Part shown: positions 9,384 to 19,301 of the stretch, piece after piece
How positions within the stretch are numbered: the first letter of the stretch is position 1
How the letters are laid out: every line of letters starts with the position of its first letter
Assembly (NCBI RefSeq): GCF_000415985.1
Contig: NZ_KE356561.1
Span: forward strand, 1,337,415 to 1,401,414
Reading direction: 5' to 3'
Length of the DNA: 64,000 nt
Origin: Haloquadratum walsbyi J07HQW2
GTDB lineage: Archaea > Halobacteriota > Halobacteria > Halobacteriales > Haloferacaceae
The notes under the pieces: generated by a model
Told to the model about the DNA's origin: nothing
Databases searched by the model: none
What the model saw: only the letters and a program-made list of their open reading frames with translations
Program-made: the position numbers and the translations under genes

Positions 9384-10080
9384 TATCGAAGGCGATATCC
9401 TCAATTCGTCGGGCTGAGTCGTTTAACCCAACCATCCTTTGTTTGCTGCTGCTCATGTATCAAATAAGAAATTGTTGAGATACGGCTGAGAGAATTACAG
9501 AATTTTCAATCCAATGATATAGAACTGCTCACATTCAGTACCGTACATTATACTTATATTTGATAGATTCGATTTCGTATATTTGGCGACAAGTCTACCC
9601 TAATTGATGAGAATATCATAGAAATTAATAATGAAACAGTTCACCTGTGTCGATATATTCTTGAGGTATAGCCTCAGAGATATATGTATGTCTTCTGATA
9701 GTCGAAAAAGCATCGTCTCACAGCAGGGATATCCATCTCTGTGTTGTGAGATAGCGATGGTTCATCGCCACTACAAGTATGCTTGCCCTGAATATGGTGT
9801 CGGTTATGATTGTAGTGATAGGTTTTGGCGATAAGTATACCAATGGTAATGACTCTTGTTTCGAAATATATGTCAGTGAATGATTGCTTTATGAGCAGGA
9901 ATACCGTGATCAATGTAGACCTATCAGGCAATAAATTTGTTATCGATGAATAATTTTCACAGTGACACAGGATTTGATTTTGACTCGGCACTAAGTGTTA
10001 TGTCGCTCGGGTGCCTAGGTACAACGACGAATGAGTGGTCGGACGACCTGTCGAAATATGCAAGCGCGTGACCCGTAATA
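9384..10080. other. Gene-poor stretch
   Basis: About 700 A+T-rich bases. A 67-codon frame at 9631-9834 (plus) is Cys/Tyr-rich and shows no recognisable family or start signals, so I treat it as chance or decay. Nothing else protein-like is seen before crtB. Confidence 0.4.
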
Positions 10081-11121
10081 ATGGTCAGACACGAACAGAT
10101 CGAACGGAGTAAGACGATTCAAAAGCGCACAGGGAAGACGTTTCACCTCGCGACACGAGTGCTCCCAGAGCGGGTTCGACATGCCACATATGTTCTGTAC
10201 GCGTTCTTTCGAGTTGCAGATGAGGTAGTCGATGCTGCTGATGCTGCTCCTCCACCGCAGCAGCGCGAACGTCTGGCAGAACTTCGACGGCAGGCACTTG
10301 GTGAGGAGTCAACAGACGATCCAGTGCTTTCAGCATTTGCTGAACTGTGTGAAAGGTATAATATTCCAAATGAAGACGTGAATGTCTTTATTGACGCGAT
10401 GCTGGCAGACGTCGATACTGACCAGTATGAGACATACGACGATCTTGAAGCCTACATGGATGGGTCTGCTGCGGCTGTCGGACGTATGATGACGGCAATT
10501 ATGGACACTGACGATGCCGAGACAGCACTTCCACACGCAACAGCACTTGGTGAGGCATTCCAAATGTCGAATTTTCTCCGAGATGTGGGCGAGGATGTCA
10601 AAGAGCGTAATCGAGTCTACCTACCACAGGAAACGCTACGTCAATATGATGTATCCACATCACAGATTTTGAATCTTGAATTTGACGACAGTGTCCGAGC
10701 AGTGATACAACATGAACAACAGCGTACAGAGGCGCTCTATCGCGAGGGTGTGAAAGGGATTCAATATCTCCCAGAAGATTGCCAGTTTGCTGTATTACTG
10801 GCAGCAGTATTATATGCAGACCACCACCGTGCTATCGAACGTGCTGATTACGATGTTCTCTCCAGAACACCATCATTGTCAACGCCACGCAAGATCTGGT
10901 TGTTATTGAAAACGCGGGTTCATTGGGCAATAACACCCGATCCTGTTTCCGTTTTTCAAAAAGTGAGTGTGGTGCCGTATCCTGACGAACATGAGGATAT
11001 CGATGAGGCAGACCCAGATGCGCGTCGTGACCGCGAGCGTAGTCGTGGCTGGTCAATTGGTACCGAATTTGTTACTCAGCGTTTCTCAAGTCTCGTGCGA
11101 CATTTTACACGCGGTGAGTGA
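10081..11121 (+). CDS. crtB: Phytoene synthase
   Basis: Condenses two geranylgeranyl diphosphates to 15-cis-phytoene, the committed carotenoid step. The 346 residues show the two Asp-rich Mg-diphosphate motifs of squalene/phytoene synthases: DEVVD (Asp47, Asp51) and LRDVGED (Asp168, Asp172) followed by NRVYLPQE. The C-terminal 60 residues, rich in Asp/Glu/Arg, are a haloarchaeal extension. The gene faces the crtD-lyeJ-cruF operon, which takes its product on to bacterioruberin. Confidence 0.95.
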   Translation: MVRHEQIERSKTIQKRTGKTFHLATRVLPERVRHATYVLYAFFRVADEVVDAADAAPPPQQRERLAELRRQALGEESTDDPVLSAFAELCERYNIPNEDVNVFIDAMLADVDTDQYETYDDLEAYMDGSAAAVGRMMTAIMDTDDAETALPHATALGEAFQMSNFLRDVGEDVKERNRVYLPQETLRQYDVSTSQILNLEFDDSVRAVIQHEQQRTEALYREGVKGIQYLPEDCQFAVLLAAVLYADHHRAIERADYDVLSRTPSLSTPRKIWLLLKTRVHWAITPDPVSVFQKVSVVPYPDEHEDIDEADPDARRDRERSRGWSIGTEFVTQRFSSLVRHFTRGE

Positions 11122-11303
11122 CCGAGATTTAACCAGTAACTACTGAATACGATCGTTAAAGAAACCCAGCGGTCGAGAAAACACATAGTCTTGAGCCCTC
11201 TTTCGTAGAATTGACTTTATTCAACAGTATCGAAAGTTAGTGATGTGAATATATTTATTATATAACTATATCGTATTGAGATGCGGTATGCAGTGTGAAT
11301 TTT

Positions 11304-11316
11304 GGGGGCAAGCCCC
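11304..11316. terminator. Possible hairpin between convergent crtB and cruF
   Basis: GGGGC-AA-GCCCC lies between the 3' ends of two convergent genes. It is short and without a long T run; it could equally be an IS605 end relic. Confidence 0.25.
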
Positions 11317-11363
11317 GAAGCACTCACCTTGCTTATGTGTAGATCCAACTCACACATTGAAGA

Positions 11364-12215
11364 TTAGGATGGGCTCAGAAGTTTGGTGTCAAACCGTTCT
11401 GCTCGAAGAAGACCAATGGCAAACATAACTGCAAATGCAGTTGGAATATAATTGCCAAACCATGCATTGATTCCACCCCAGAGAATGATGAATGAGACAA
11501 GATCATCAAGCATGAATGCACACTCATCAACGCGCTGTAAAAGACCATGACGATCATATCCAAGGTCAAGTGCGAGCACGGCAATCGTTGCAGAGAGGAC
11601 CCATCCAGCATAGTTTGATACTGGAACGTTATAGAAAATACCACCATCTGGATACACCCAAAATCCAAGCGCAACAGCGCCTGGATCAAGGATTATGTCC
11701 ATCATCAATACAGTAGCAATGACTGTCAAAAGTCTGAAAAGTGTATGTTTAACTCGTGTCTCAAGGAGTAGAATGCAGAGGAGGTATGCATTCATTACAA
11801 GCGGAACAAAAAACACAGGAAGACCAAGTGGAACACCAGCAATGACTGGACCGAGGTCAACGCCATAGAAGAATTCACCATATGGGAATCCTGTATGTAC
11901 ACCAATATACTCGATTGCATACGCATATACAGTCAATGCACCGACAGACACTGCTGCACGTCGGTCTGTTAGTGGAAGCGCCGCAATAATAAGTGGTGAC
12001 CGCATGACAATCGTTCCAAGTAGGATCAACAGCCCATTGAATGCAAGCGGCTCTGGAAGCCATCCTTCAGCACTTGCAAGAAGAAGAACAATCCCATTGA
12101 GTGGGAAGAATATCGAAATCGTGAATCGATTTTCTCGAATAAGTTGATCGAGTCGGGTTTCCCAGTCAACTCGACTGCGTGGTATCTGGTCAAGGCGTTG
12201 AGAGCCTTCAGCCAT
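11364..12215 (-). CDS. cruF: Bisanhydrobacterioruberin hydratase (CruF-type, C50 carotenoid)
   Basis: About 283 residues with seven or eight predicted membrane helices. It belongs to the carotenoid hydratase family that adds water to both ends of bisanhydrobacterioruberin, the last step to bacterioruberin. Visible family features are the EYIGVHTGFPYGEFFYG block and DIILDPGAVALGFWVY, which hold conserved acidic residues in membrane segments. I set the start at the Met of MAEGSQRL; the frame is open upstream to 12257, inside lyeJ. The gene overlaps lyeJ by a few bases and closes the operon, matching the crtD-lyeJ-cruF order known in other haloarchaea. Confidence 0.9.
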   Translation of the reverse strand: MAEGSQRLDQIPRSRVDWETRLDQLIRENRFTISIFFPLNGIVLLLASAEGWLPEPLAFNGLLILLGTIVMRSPLIIAALPLTDRRAAVSVGALTVYAYAIEYIGVHTGFPYGEFFYGVDLGPVIAGVPLGLPVFFVPLVMNAYLLCILLLETRVKHTLFRLLTVIATVLMMDIILDPGAVALGFWVYPDGGIFYNVPVSNYAGWVLSATIAVLALDLGYDRHGLLQRVDECAFMLDDLVSFIILWGGINAWFGNYIPTAFAVMFAIGLLRAERFDTKLLSPS

Positions 12216-13083
12216 AGAGGAGCCTCCAAAGAGCACCCATAGTAAGAAGCATTCCAACGACCGTATTCACAGCCGGATACCACCAATATGCTCGATCAAC
12301 AGCGATATCAGACCAATAGATTGCAAAAACAATTACTGGGTATGCGAGTAACAGGAGCGCAATGCGGTTATCTAAGAATGCAAAAGAGACTGCAGCCGCA
12401 AGCCAACAACAAAGACAGTACGCATAGACACGAGGTTCACCGAGAAATGTCGCTGCTGTCTGAATACCAGCTTCACGATCAGGCTCGATATCTGGAATTG
12501 CCGAAAAGGTGTGCATACCCATTGTCCAAAACCATCCACCAGCAACGGCTACAAGCGGTGGCTGGGTCCCAGTCACCATCGCATATGCGGCTGCACCCGG
12601 AAGTATATATAGTCCATTTGACAGTGAATCAAGGATTGGGGTTGTCTTAAATCGTAATGGTGGTGCAGAGTATTGAAAGCCGAGGATGAAGAATCCAATC
12701 AGGTATGGCCATGCCACTCGGGGAGAAATAATGAACATCACGATACCGAGAGCGGTTGTCACGACAACACTCGCTGCTACAACTGGGTCGCCTTGCCAGC
12801 GAGTTTCCCTACCCTCTTTTTTTGGGTTAGCGACATCGATATTGGCATCAAACACGTCATTGACGCCATATAAAAATACATTCGCAGGAAACAGGAAATA
12901 AGCGAAGAGCACAATATTTTCTATTAAGAAAAGCTCTGAAACAGATGTTGCTCCAAAGGCGACAGCAACGACGATTGGTCCAGCAAGATAGAGCCAGAAT
13001 CGAGGTCGCGAAAGGATTAATAAATACCAGACGCGTCCAAGCACGTCGCGATTGGGTGTGTCTGTATCGATATCTGTCTGCAC
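12208..13083 (-). CDS. lyeJ: Lycopene elongase / 1,2-hydratase (UbiA-type prenyltransferase)
   Basis: 291 residues, a polytopic UbiA-superfamily enzyme. The two Asp-rich motifs that bind Mg-diphosphate are visible: NDVFDANID (Asn75, Asp76, Asp79, Asp83) followed by NPKK, and the second, PDIEPDREAG near residue 195. In the bacterioruberin route it adds a C5 unit to each end of lycopene, with hydration, giving the C50 skeleton. The gene sits 15 nt after crtD and overlaps cruF, so the three are one operon. Without context the family could be mistaken for a generic UbiA protein; the neighbours decide the call. Confidence 0.92.
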   Translation of the reverse strand: MQTDIDTDTPNRDVLGRVWYLLILSRPRFWLYLAGPIVVAVAFGATSVSELFLIENIVLFAYFLFPANVFLYGVNDVFDANIDVANPKKEGRETRWQGDPVVAASVVVTTALGIVMFIISPRVAWPYLIGFFILGFQYSAPPLRFKTTPILDSLSNGLYILPGAAAYAMVTGTQPPLVAVAGGWFWTMGMHTFSAIPDIEPDREAGIQTAATFLGEPRVYAYCLCCWLAAAVSFAFLDNRIALLLLAYPVIVFAIYWSDIAVDRAYWWYPAVNTVVGMLLTMGALWRLLYG

Positions 13084-13098
13084 GGTTGATTCAGTCCA

Positions 13099-14601
13099 TT
13101 AAGCTACCTGATCTGCCATTTTTTCAGCAGTCAATTGCCCGCTGATGAGACACATTGGAACGCCAATTCCCGGCGTGGTAAATGATCCAGTAAAGTACAG
13201 TCCATCGACAGCCGAGGAATGATGTCCAGGGCGAAGAAGTGCCGTTTGTTCAAGGGTATGTGCAAGTCCGAGTGCCGTCCCGGCAGTGCTGTTATACCGC
13301 TCTGCAAAGTCATCGACACAGAATGACCGTTCAACAACAATCCGGTCACGCAAGTCAACATCTGTGTGCTCAGCAATATCATCTAAGATGAGATTGCGAT
13401 ACCGTTGTCGTTGCTCCTCAGAGTCATCAAGTCCAGCCGCAATTGGGACGAGTGCGAAAAGATTTGAATGACCATCGGGTGCGACATCATCATCAGTTTG
13501 TGAGGGAACACAAAGATAATATGCTGGGTCCGCAGGCCAAGCCGGGTCATCGAATATTTTCTCAAAGTGCTCATCCCAGTCTGTCGGAAGCACAAGAGAA
13601 TGGTGAGCGAGATCACCAACATCGCCTTCGACGCCAAGATACAGTAAGAATGCTGATGGTGCATATGTCCGTGAATCCCAATAATCAGCGTCATACTGTC
13701 GTTTCTCTGGAGGAAGTAGCTCCATTTCTGTATGCCGGTAATCCGCGTTACTCACGACATACTCAGAGTAAAATTCTGCGTCGGTCTTTGTTCGGGTGAC
13801 AAACGCTCCTTCTTGACCACGAATTTCTGAGACAGGTGCGTTTGTGTGAAATGTAACCCCCAGTTCGTCTGCGAGTTCAACAATGCCGTCCACAACGCCC
13901 CCAACTCCATTCTCAGGATAATACACACCCATATTAAAATCAACATGGCTCATTAGGTTGTATAGTGCCGGCGTATTTGTCGGGGCTCCGCCGAGGAACA
14001 CGAGCGTGTATTGCATAATCTGCTGGAGTTTTGGATGGTCAAAATATCGCTCAACATGGTCCTGCATTGACCCCATCAATGACAACCCGCGGGCGTTCTT
14101 CATGACATCTAAATCAACGTAATCGGACAGTTCAGCTCGGTCCTCATATACGAAGTGTTCCATTCCAACTTCGTAATTTTTCTTTGATTTTTCAAGATAC
14201 TCATCAAAGCGATCACCGGCACCGGGCTCATATGATTCGAATACCTCTCGATTCTGTTCACGGTCAGGAACCATCTCAACGCGGTCACCGTCTTTAAAGA
14301 AGATGCGATAATGAGGATCAAGCCGGGTCAGCTCATAATATTCACTCGGTTCACGATCGAAGTAATTGAAAAATCGCTCAAAGACATCAGGCATCAGGTA
14401 CCACGATGGACCCATATCGAATTTGAATCCATCAACTTCAAGTCGGCTTGCGCGTCCGCCGAGTTGTTCGTTCTTTTCAAGAACCGTGACATCCGCACCT
14501 GCATCAGCGAGATAGCAAGCCGTAGAAAGTCCACCAAAGCCACCACCGATGACGACGACAGATGACCCGTCGGCGTCACTCAGATCTGAGACTGTATTCA
14601 T
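13099..14601 (-). CDS. crtD: Carotenoid 3,4-desaturase
   Basis: About 500 residues. The N-terminal FAD-binding motif VVVIGGGFGGLSTACYLADA is followed by LEKNEQLGGRAS. The C-terminal FAD block contains GLYFTGSFTTPGIGVP, both typical of CrtI/CrtD phytoene-desaturase-type oxidoreductases. Next to lyeJ and cruF it most likely introduces the 3,4 double bonds of bacterioruberin precursors rather than desaturating phytoene. The frame is open upstream to 14739, but a TATA-like TTTTATTG 28 nt before Met at 14601 supports a leaderless start there; Met at 14607 is the alternative. Confidence 0.9.
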   Translation of the reverse strand: MNTVSDLSDADGSSVVVIGGGFGGLSTACYLADAGADVTVLEKNEQLGGRASRLEVDGFKFDMGPSWYLMPDVFERFFNYFDREPSEYYELTRLDPHYRIFFKDGDRVEMVPDREQNREVFESYEPGAGDRFDEYLEKSKKNYEVGMEHFVYEDRAELSDYVDLDVMKNARGLSLMGSMQDHVERYFDHPKLQQIMQYTLVFLGGAPTNTPALYNLMSHVDFNMGVYYPENGVGGVVDGIVELADELGVTFHTNAPVSEIRGQEGAFVTRTKTDAEFYSEYVVSNADYRHTEMELLPPEKRQYDADYWDSRTYAPSAFLLYLGVEGDVGDLAHHSLVLPTDWDEHFEKIFDDPAWPADPAYYLCVPSQTDDDVAPDGHSNLFALVPIAAGLDDSEEQRQRYRNLILDDIAEHTDVDLRDRIVVERSFCVDDFAERYNSTAGTALGLAHTLEQTALLRPGHHSSAVDGLYFTGSFTTPGIGVPMCLISGQLTAEKMADQVA

Positions 14602-14624
14602 ATACATTGGTAAGACCGTCAGAG

Positions 14625-14632
14625 CAATAAAA
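14625..14632 (-). promoter_or_regulatory. TATA box of the crtD-lyeJ-cruF operon
   Basis: The minus strand reads GTTTTATTG, centred about 28 nt from the Met codon at 14601. It is inferred from spacing and helps choose the crtD start. Confidence 0.45.
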
Positions 14633-14947
14633 CGACTGACTATCAAAGCATATCTGTCCATAATAGGAATTAGGTAATGATTACACGTGTCACTGAGTTT
14701 ACGCTGATTATGCCTAGTTTTAACGACAAAGATTGACAATACTAGGATTTTCTAGTGAAGAGTGTGATTCTTTTCTTAAGCATCTCAGGAGTGAATTCTG
14801 TGGCATCTCAGTGAACTGACTCGGGGTCAATCCCCATGGTATTCGCCTCGGTTTTCTGTAAAATTACTATCGTATCGAAAGCATGAGATTTGACAGAAGA
14901 ATTAGTACATAGAACATTTTTTACCATCGCAAAGGGTAAGTCTCGAA

Positions 14948-15355
14948 ATGACGACATACGTCCTTGCAACAGACCACGTTGATACAAGTGCACGATTATG
15001 TGATTATCTTATATCCCGTTTGGAAGATTCTGATACGGTACATGCGGTTAATTCACTTTACGGTAGTGATAAAACAGAATCCCAGGAGATACGGGATGGT
15101 AAAGAAGCACTATCGGTTATCAGGTCACGACTTGGTGCAATAGCCACTATCGAAACCCGTCAGTTTGTCAGAGGAAATGACCCTGATGAAGATGTTCTTG
15201 TGCACGCTGAAGACGTCGATGCCGATGAGCTTGTTATCGGTGTGAAAAAACGAACACCGACAGCAAAAGTTGTTTTTGGATCAGCTGCACAGTCCATTTT
15301 ATTACAAACTGATCGACCAACTGCTGTTGTACCACTCACGGATATTGAATCATAG
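14948..15355 (+). CDS. Universal stress protein (UspA family)
   Basis: 135 residues with the single-domain Usp fold: N-terminal beta strand TTYVLATDHVDTS, central ADELVIGVKKR, and the C-terminal ATP-binding-type loop VFGSAAQSILLQTDRPTAVVPL. The usual G-2X-G-9X-G(S/T) pattern is only partly kept. A T-rich TATA-like tract lies about 30 nt upstream, fitting a leaderless mRNA. It has no operon partner. Its exact role in stress is unknown. Confidence 0.85.
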   Translation: MTTYVLATDHVDTSARLCDYLISRLEDSDTVHAVNSLYGSDKTESQEIRDGKEALSVIRSRLGAIATIETRQFVRGNDPDEDVLVHAEDVDADELVIGVKKRTPTAKVVFGSAAQSILLQTDRPTAVVPLTDIES

Positions 15356-15538
15356 CGACTGAGTCTTGTCATGTAGTATATGACACTAAGGAAGCTAGAT
15401 CATATCATGCGTGAATCGCTTGTGATCAAGACACGAGTTTGAGCTTTTGAGCACGATGACCAACGATCCACATATCTTTATTTTACGTTTCTAGTAGGCA
15501 CACAATCAGTATTGCTGACAAGTCTATTCTAGTCTAAT

Positions 15539-16498
15539 CTAGTCCGTATCGGTAACGTTTACGTCAAGATTCGATGACAAAAATGCATCAATATGTGCAA
15601 CAACGGTGTCAGCAGCAGGTTGATTGCATAACTCGGCATGGCTAAAAGAAAGCTCGATAGTGGTTGCATTGGGCATATCATCAGTCATTGATGAAATTGG
15701 TTTGATTAAATCACCTGATTCACTTGTTTTGTCTATAAGTACTGTTGGAACGGTTACTGGTGATTTGACAGCATCACGTGAGAGAGCAAGAAATGACCGT
15801 GCTGGAGTTGAGATATCCTCGGCGTTTCTTTGTGACTGGGCTATTGAATTAGACGGATACGATGCTGGCGCATCGATCAGTGCAAACTCGTTAGTATCGT
15901 AGACAGGAACTGTGTGTGGGCTAGTGAGTAATGATTGAACTCGATCACGAATACCTCGAATAAGTCCACGAAGTCGATATCGACGAGAGTGGGAATCGAA
16001 AAACGAGCGACCAGATCTGATTGGCGTTATTCCAATCATAGCGTCGACATCACTATTATTCGCAGCAACAGATGCTGCAACACCGCAGCCAAGATCAACT
16101 CCACATAAGATCAGCCGAGTGGTATCAACATCTGCCCGGGCACGAAGTCCGGCAAGAGCTGCCTCCCAATCATCACGTTGCGCTGCGGGATCAATATGAT
16201 TTCGTGGGGTGCCGTCGCTTTCGCCCATGTGTCGAACATCAAAATGAAAGAGCGCATATCCAGCATTAGCAAGACGTTCAGCGTACAAACTAGAAATAAT
16301 AGAACTTCTGCCAGGGAGACCACTCGCGGTGACAATTAATGCCGGGTCATTCGGACAGTCAGGTCGATATAGTGTGCCACGACATGCAACCTCCTCGCTA
16401 ATAAAACTCATCGCAACTGTCGAGAACATGTATCGAGATGGTGTCGTTACCGAGGACACATCAGCGACATGATGGTATGCTGAGTCAGGTGATGTCAC
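15539..16498 (-). CDS. Alpha/beta hydrolase with Asp at the nucleophile elbow
   Basis: 319 residues with an alpha/beta-hydrolase layout: a possible oxyanion region TASGLPGRSS near residue 57, strand FHFDVRHMGESDG, a nucleophile elbow LCGVDLGCG, and a C-terminal His in LSFSHAEL (His287). The elbow GxNxG position is Asp135 instead of the usual Ser. Asp nucleophiles occur in haloalkane dehalogenases and epoxide hydrolases, but the overall form here is nearer to acyl-peptidase-like hydrolases with a lid at residues 160-230. The substrate is unknown. The gene stands alone, separated from its neighbours by 180 and 540 bases. Confidence 0.7.
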   Translation of the reverse strand: MTSPDSAYHHVADVSSVTTPSRYMFSTVAMSFISEEVACRGTLYRPDCPNDPALIVTASGLPGRSSIISSLYAERLANAGYALFHFDVRHMGESDGTPRNHIDPAAQRDDWEAALAGLRARADVDTTRLILCGVDLGCGVAASVAANNSDVDAMIGITPIRSGRSFFDSHSRRYRLRGLIRGIRDRVQSLLTSPHTVPVYDTNEFALIDAPASYPSNSIAQSQRNAEDISTPARSFLALSRDAVKSPVTVPTVLIDKTSESGDLIKPISSMTDDMPNATTIELSFSHAELCNQPAADTVVAHIDAFLSSNLDVNVTDTD

Positions 16499-17042
16499 GA
16501 ATGATAATTCATATTCTGCATCTTGGGTATTGGTATTTATTTGTGGTCACTGACTTGTAGGTATATTAACTCTGATGGCATCAGCCGTGTCGATATCGTG
16601 TATGGAAGATTCAATTAAATCAATATCATTATATCAATCTTCATCAAACCATTTAGCGGACATCATATCATTTTCAGTGCTCTTGATTTATTTGTTTCAG
16701 TATACTTGTCTCAATCTACGTCGGATCTCACTCATCAGTGTCAATTGTATTAATTGATAACAAGATTCGACGTATCTCTTGACGATTTGATTTTACAAGG
16801 AATACGATAACATATGGACTAGCGATGAAGACATCATTAATATCGATTATATCCACATCGATTTTATTTGGTTGAGAATTGCGCCCCAATATTCGAACTC
16901 AGATTATCCATGTTAATTGAGGATGCGATAATATTGTTTGGGGTTTGTGCTGAAATGACTTCAACTGTACTCGGCTGATTGCCCGTTCGATTTTTAAATC
17001 CATACCAGCGAGATTATCCAATCACCAATATAATTGGATAAT
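16499..17042. other. Divergent intergenic region
   Basis: About 540 A+T-rich bases between two divergent genes. A T-rich element TTTTTAAATCC near 16990-17000 may be the TATA box of the NYN gene. No coding signal is seen. Confidence 0.45.
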
Positions 17043-17687
17043 ATGAGTATCCTCAGACGACTGTATGAATCATCAAGTCGGTCTGTTGCACTCTTCGTTG
17101 ATGGACCGAATATTCTTCGTGAGAAATTCGACGTCGATCTCGACGATGTGCGAGCAGCAGCAGACCAATTTGGGCGCCCTGCAGTGCGACGACTATATCT
17201 CGATGAGCATGCACCATCAGGGCTAATTCAGGCAGCAGAAGCACGAGGATTCGAGATTATCACTACAAGTAGTGACGTCGATGTCCGGTTAAGCGTCGAC
17301 CTTACGAAGGTTGCTGTGACAAATAGTTCCGACATCATCGCAATCGTCTCTCGAGACGCCGATTTCAAGCCTGCAATTGAGGTGGCAAATAGTCATGATC
17401 AACAAACAGTCGTTATATCACCAGGAGTTGATGGACGTTCTGATGCTCTTCGGAACGCAGCAACCACTCAGATAACTCTTGGCGAGCACGACGTGGAGGT
17501 AGATGCTAGCATATATAATCAAAGTGAGGATACATATGACGCTGAAGAGACCACTATGACTCGGCAAGAAGCGCAAAATGATAATAGACACATAGAATCG
17601 GATGATAATACCGGTGCTCATGGAGACTCAGATACAGGTTCTGAGACAACAGAAGATGCGCCAGCATTCGTTGGATATGATAATTAA
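17043..17687 (+). CDS. NYN-domain (LabA/DUF88-like) putative RNase
   Basis: About 214 residues. The first 140 form a PIN-like NYN domain: ALFVDGPNIL with its Asp, DVRLSVDLTKVAVTN, and IAIVSRDADFKPAIE. These supply the acidic residues that bind the metal for ribonuclease chemistry. The last 70 residues are an acidic, low-complexity Ser/Thr/Asp tail. I chose the ATG at 17043 over an in-frame TTG at 17034. A TatD-family hydrolase gene follows after 12-24 nt, so the pair is probably one transcript. The target is unknown. Confidence 0.82.
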   Translation: MSILRRLYESSSRSVALFVDGPNILREKFDVDLDDVRAAADQFGRPAVRRLYLDEHAPSGLIQAAEARGFEIITTSSDVDVRLSVDLTKVAVTNSSDIIAIVSRDADFKPAIEVANSHDQQTVVISPGVDGRSDALRNAATTQITLGEHDVEVDASIYNQSEDTYDAEETTMTRQEAQNDNRHIESDDNTGAHGDSDTGSETTEDAPAFVGYDN

Positions 17688-17699
17688 GTGCATGCATAG

Positions 17700-18566
17700 A
17701 TGATACTCAACATGGAGTCACTGGAGACACCGGTAGTTGATAATCATCTTCATATTGACCCAGAGCAAGGTCGAGGATTTGATGCTGTGAGGGACTTTAC
17801 CCGAGCTGGGGGAACACATCTTCTTATTGTAAATAAACCATCTTGGCATCTTGGTGTCACCCCAACATGTGGTTCAGATTTTGATGCTGTTTTTGAGAAA
17901 ACAGTTGATATTGTTGAGACTGCATCAGAGATACTTCCAGGACAAGCATGGCCGGTGTTAGGTGTTCATCCTGGATTGATCTCTCGATTGGTGGATGAGC
18001 GATCATATAATCCTGAGACAGCAGCAGAACTGATGTGTGCCGGACTTGACCGCGCAGCGTCGTATGTTCGTGATGACACCGCACTTGCACTGAAGTCAGG
18101 ACGACCACATTATGATGTTTCTGAGACAGTGTGGGCAGCTTCAAATCGAGTTATGCAGCATGCATTTAGCCTCGGTGGTGAGCTTAATTGTGCTGTTCAA
18201 CTGCATACAGAGGCGACAAATGATCTCACCGATGTTGCCACATGGGCTGAGGATCGAGGCGTTCCTAAACATCAAGTTGTCAAACATTATGCTGGAGGAA
18301 CCCTCAGCGGACCGACACCAAGTGTCATGTCAGAGAAAGACAGATTAGAGACTGCGGCAGTTGTGGACGACCCGTTTTTGATGGAGACAGATTTTATTGA
18401 TGACCCTGATCGACCGGGGGCAGTTCTTGGACCGAAGACTGTGCCTCGGCGTGTTAGATGGCTACAAGAAAATGGATATGAGACCGCAATTAAGCAAGCA
18501 CACATTGAAGCACCGAAAATGATCTATAGCATAGATACAAAGTCAACGCTTGCTTCAGATTCGTAA
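17700..18566 (+). CDS. TatD-like metal-dependent hydrolase
   Basis: 288 residues of the TatD/amidohydrolase superfamily. Metal ligands are visible as DNHLHID near the N-terminus, GVHPG in the middle, QLHTEA, VVKHYAGG and METDFIDDP near the C-terminus. Relatives act as 3'-5' deoxyribonucleases or uncharacterised hydrolases. It follows the NYN-domain gene directly, which suggests both act in nucleic-acid turnover. Start codons at 17700 and 17712 are both possible. Confidence 0.85.
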   Translation: MILNMESLETPVVDNHLHIDPEQGRGFDAVRDFTRAGGTHLLIVNKPSWHLGVTPTCGSDFDAVFEKTVDIVETASEILPGQAWPVLGVHPGLISRLVDERSYNPETAAELMCAGLDRAASYVRDDTALALKSGRPHYDVSETVWAASNRVMQHAFSLGGELNCAVQLHTEATNDLTDVATWAEDRGVPKHQVVKHYAGGTLSGPTPSVMSEKDRLETAAVVDDPFLMETDFIDDPDRPGAVLGPKTVPRRVRWLQENGYETAIKQAHIEAPKMIYSIDTKSTLASDS

Positions 18567-18713
18567 GCTATCAATATGACAGAGAATCCGGTTTCGTATC
18601 AGCCCCTCCCCCAGAAGATATGAGATAGTTTGATGAGTTGGCTCGTGGGCTCTGGTGTCACCATCTGCATACGACAAGAAAGGTCTTTGAGTACCGGCCG
18701 GAATTATGAAGAT

Positions 18714-19301
18714 ATGACTGAGGCTGAGGAGACATATTATACCGAAGAACGGTGGCAGAACTGGCTTTCACGTGTCGAAGAAGAAGATCTAGACCCAGAG
18801 AATGAGGATTCTGCACGACTACTGTTGAATTTACAAGACGATGCCGCAATCGCTATCGCAAAGATCGTATCAGCATTTGAGGAAGATAATCTTGACCAAT
18901 CAGCAGCACTTGACGAACTAGAGCGGGTTCGTGAAATCGTATTGGCGGAACCGGAATTTAATGTTGAAGAAACCTCTGAAGATAAAATAATGCTTGTCGA
19001 TGGTGTTCAGACAAGTCTAATTTGTGTTTTTTATGCTGCAGAGGAGTATATCCATGGGGGAACCGCAGAATCCGCACCATTAGCTGAGTATGTTGAGGCT
19101 GCCGCAGATGCTGAAGCTGATGACGATGTTGATGCTGCACTCGGATATTTGGTGCAAGCAGGAACGCGAATCATTGCAGGCGATGAACTCGACGTGACGA
19201 TTGTCGATGAAATTGAATACGGACTTGTCTCTGAATGGGTTAACGGGCTTGATAGTCTTCAAAGTGCAATGAGTGATCCTGAGGTCGTCGAAGAAGACTA
19301 A
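18714..19301 (+). CDS. DUF2150 family protein
   Basis: 195 residues, very acidic, beginning MTEAEETYYTEERWQNWL. It appears to be a helical soluble protein of the haloarchaeal DUF2150 family, whose function is unknown. No membrane segments or metal motifs are seen. The frame is open from 18630, but the conserved part starts at 18714, so I prefer that ATG. It is transcribed in the same direction as the TatD-like gene but 150 bases away. Confidence 0.8.
   Translation: MTEAEETYYTEERWQNWLSRVEEEDLDPENEDSARLLLNLQDDAAIAIAKIVSAFEEDNLDQSAALDELERVREIVLAEPEFNVEETSEDKIMLVDGVQTSLICVFYAAEEYIHGGTAESAPLAEYVEAAADAEADDDVDAALGYLVQAGTRIIAGDELDVTIVDEIEYGLVSEWVNGLDSLQSAMSDPEVVEED

Noticed and set aside
9631-9834. 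67-codon Cys/Tyr-rich frame before crtB
   Set aside because: No recognisable motif and no acidic bias expected of haloarchaeal proteins.
11304-11316. Hairpin between crtB and cruF as an IS605 end
   Set aside because: It lacks the flanking GTCGGATT/TTCTCCTC or GGAGGTCAA blocks of the other relics.
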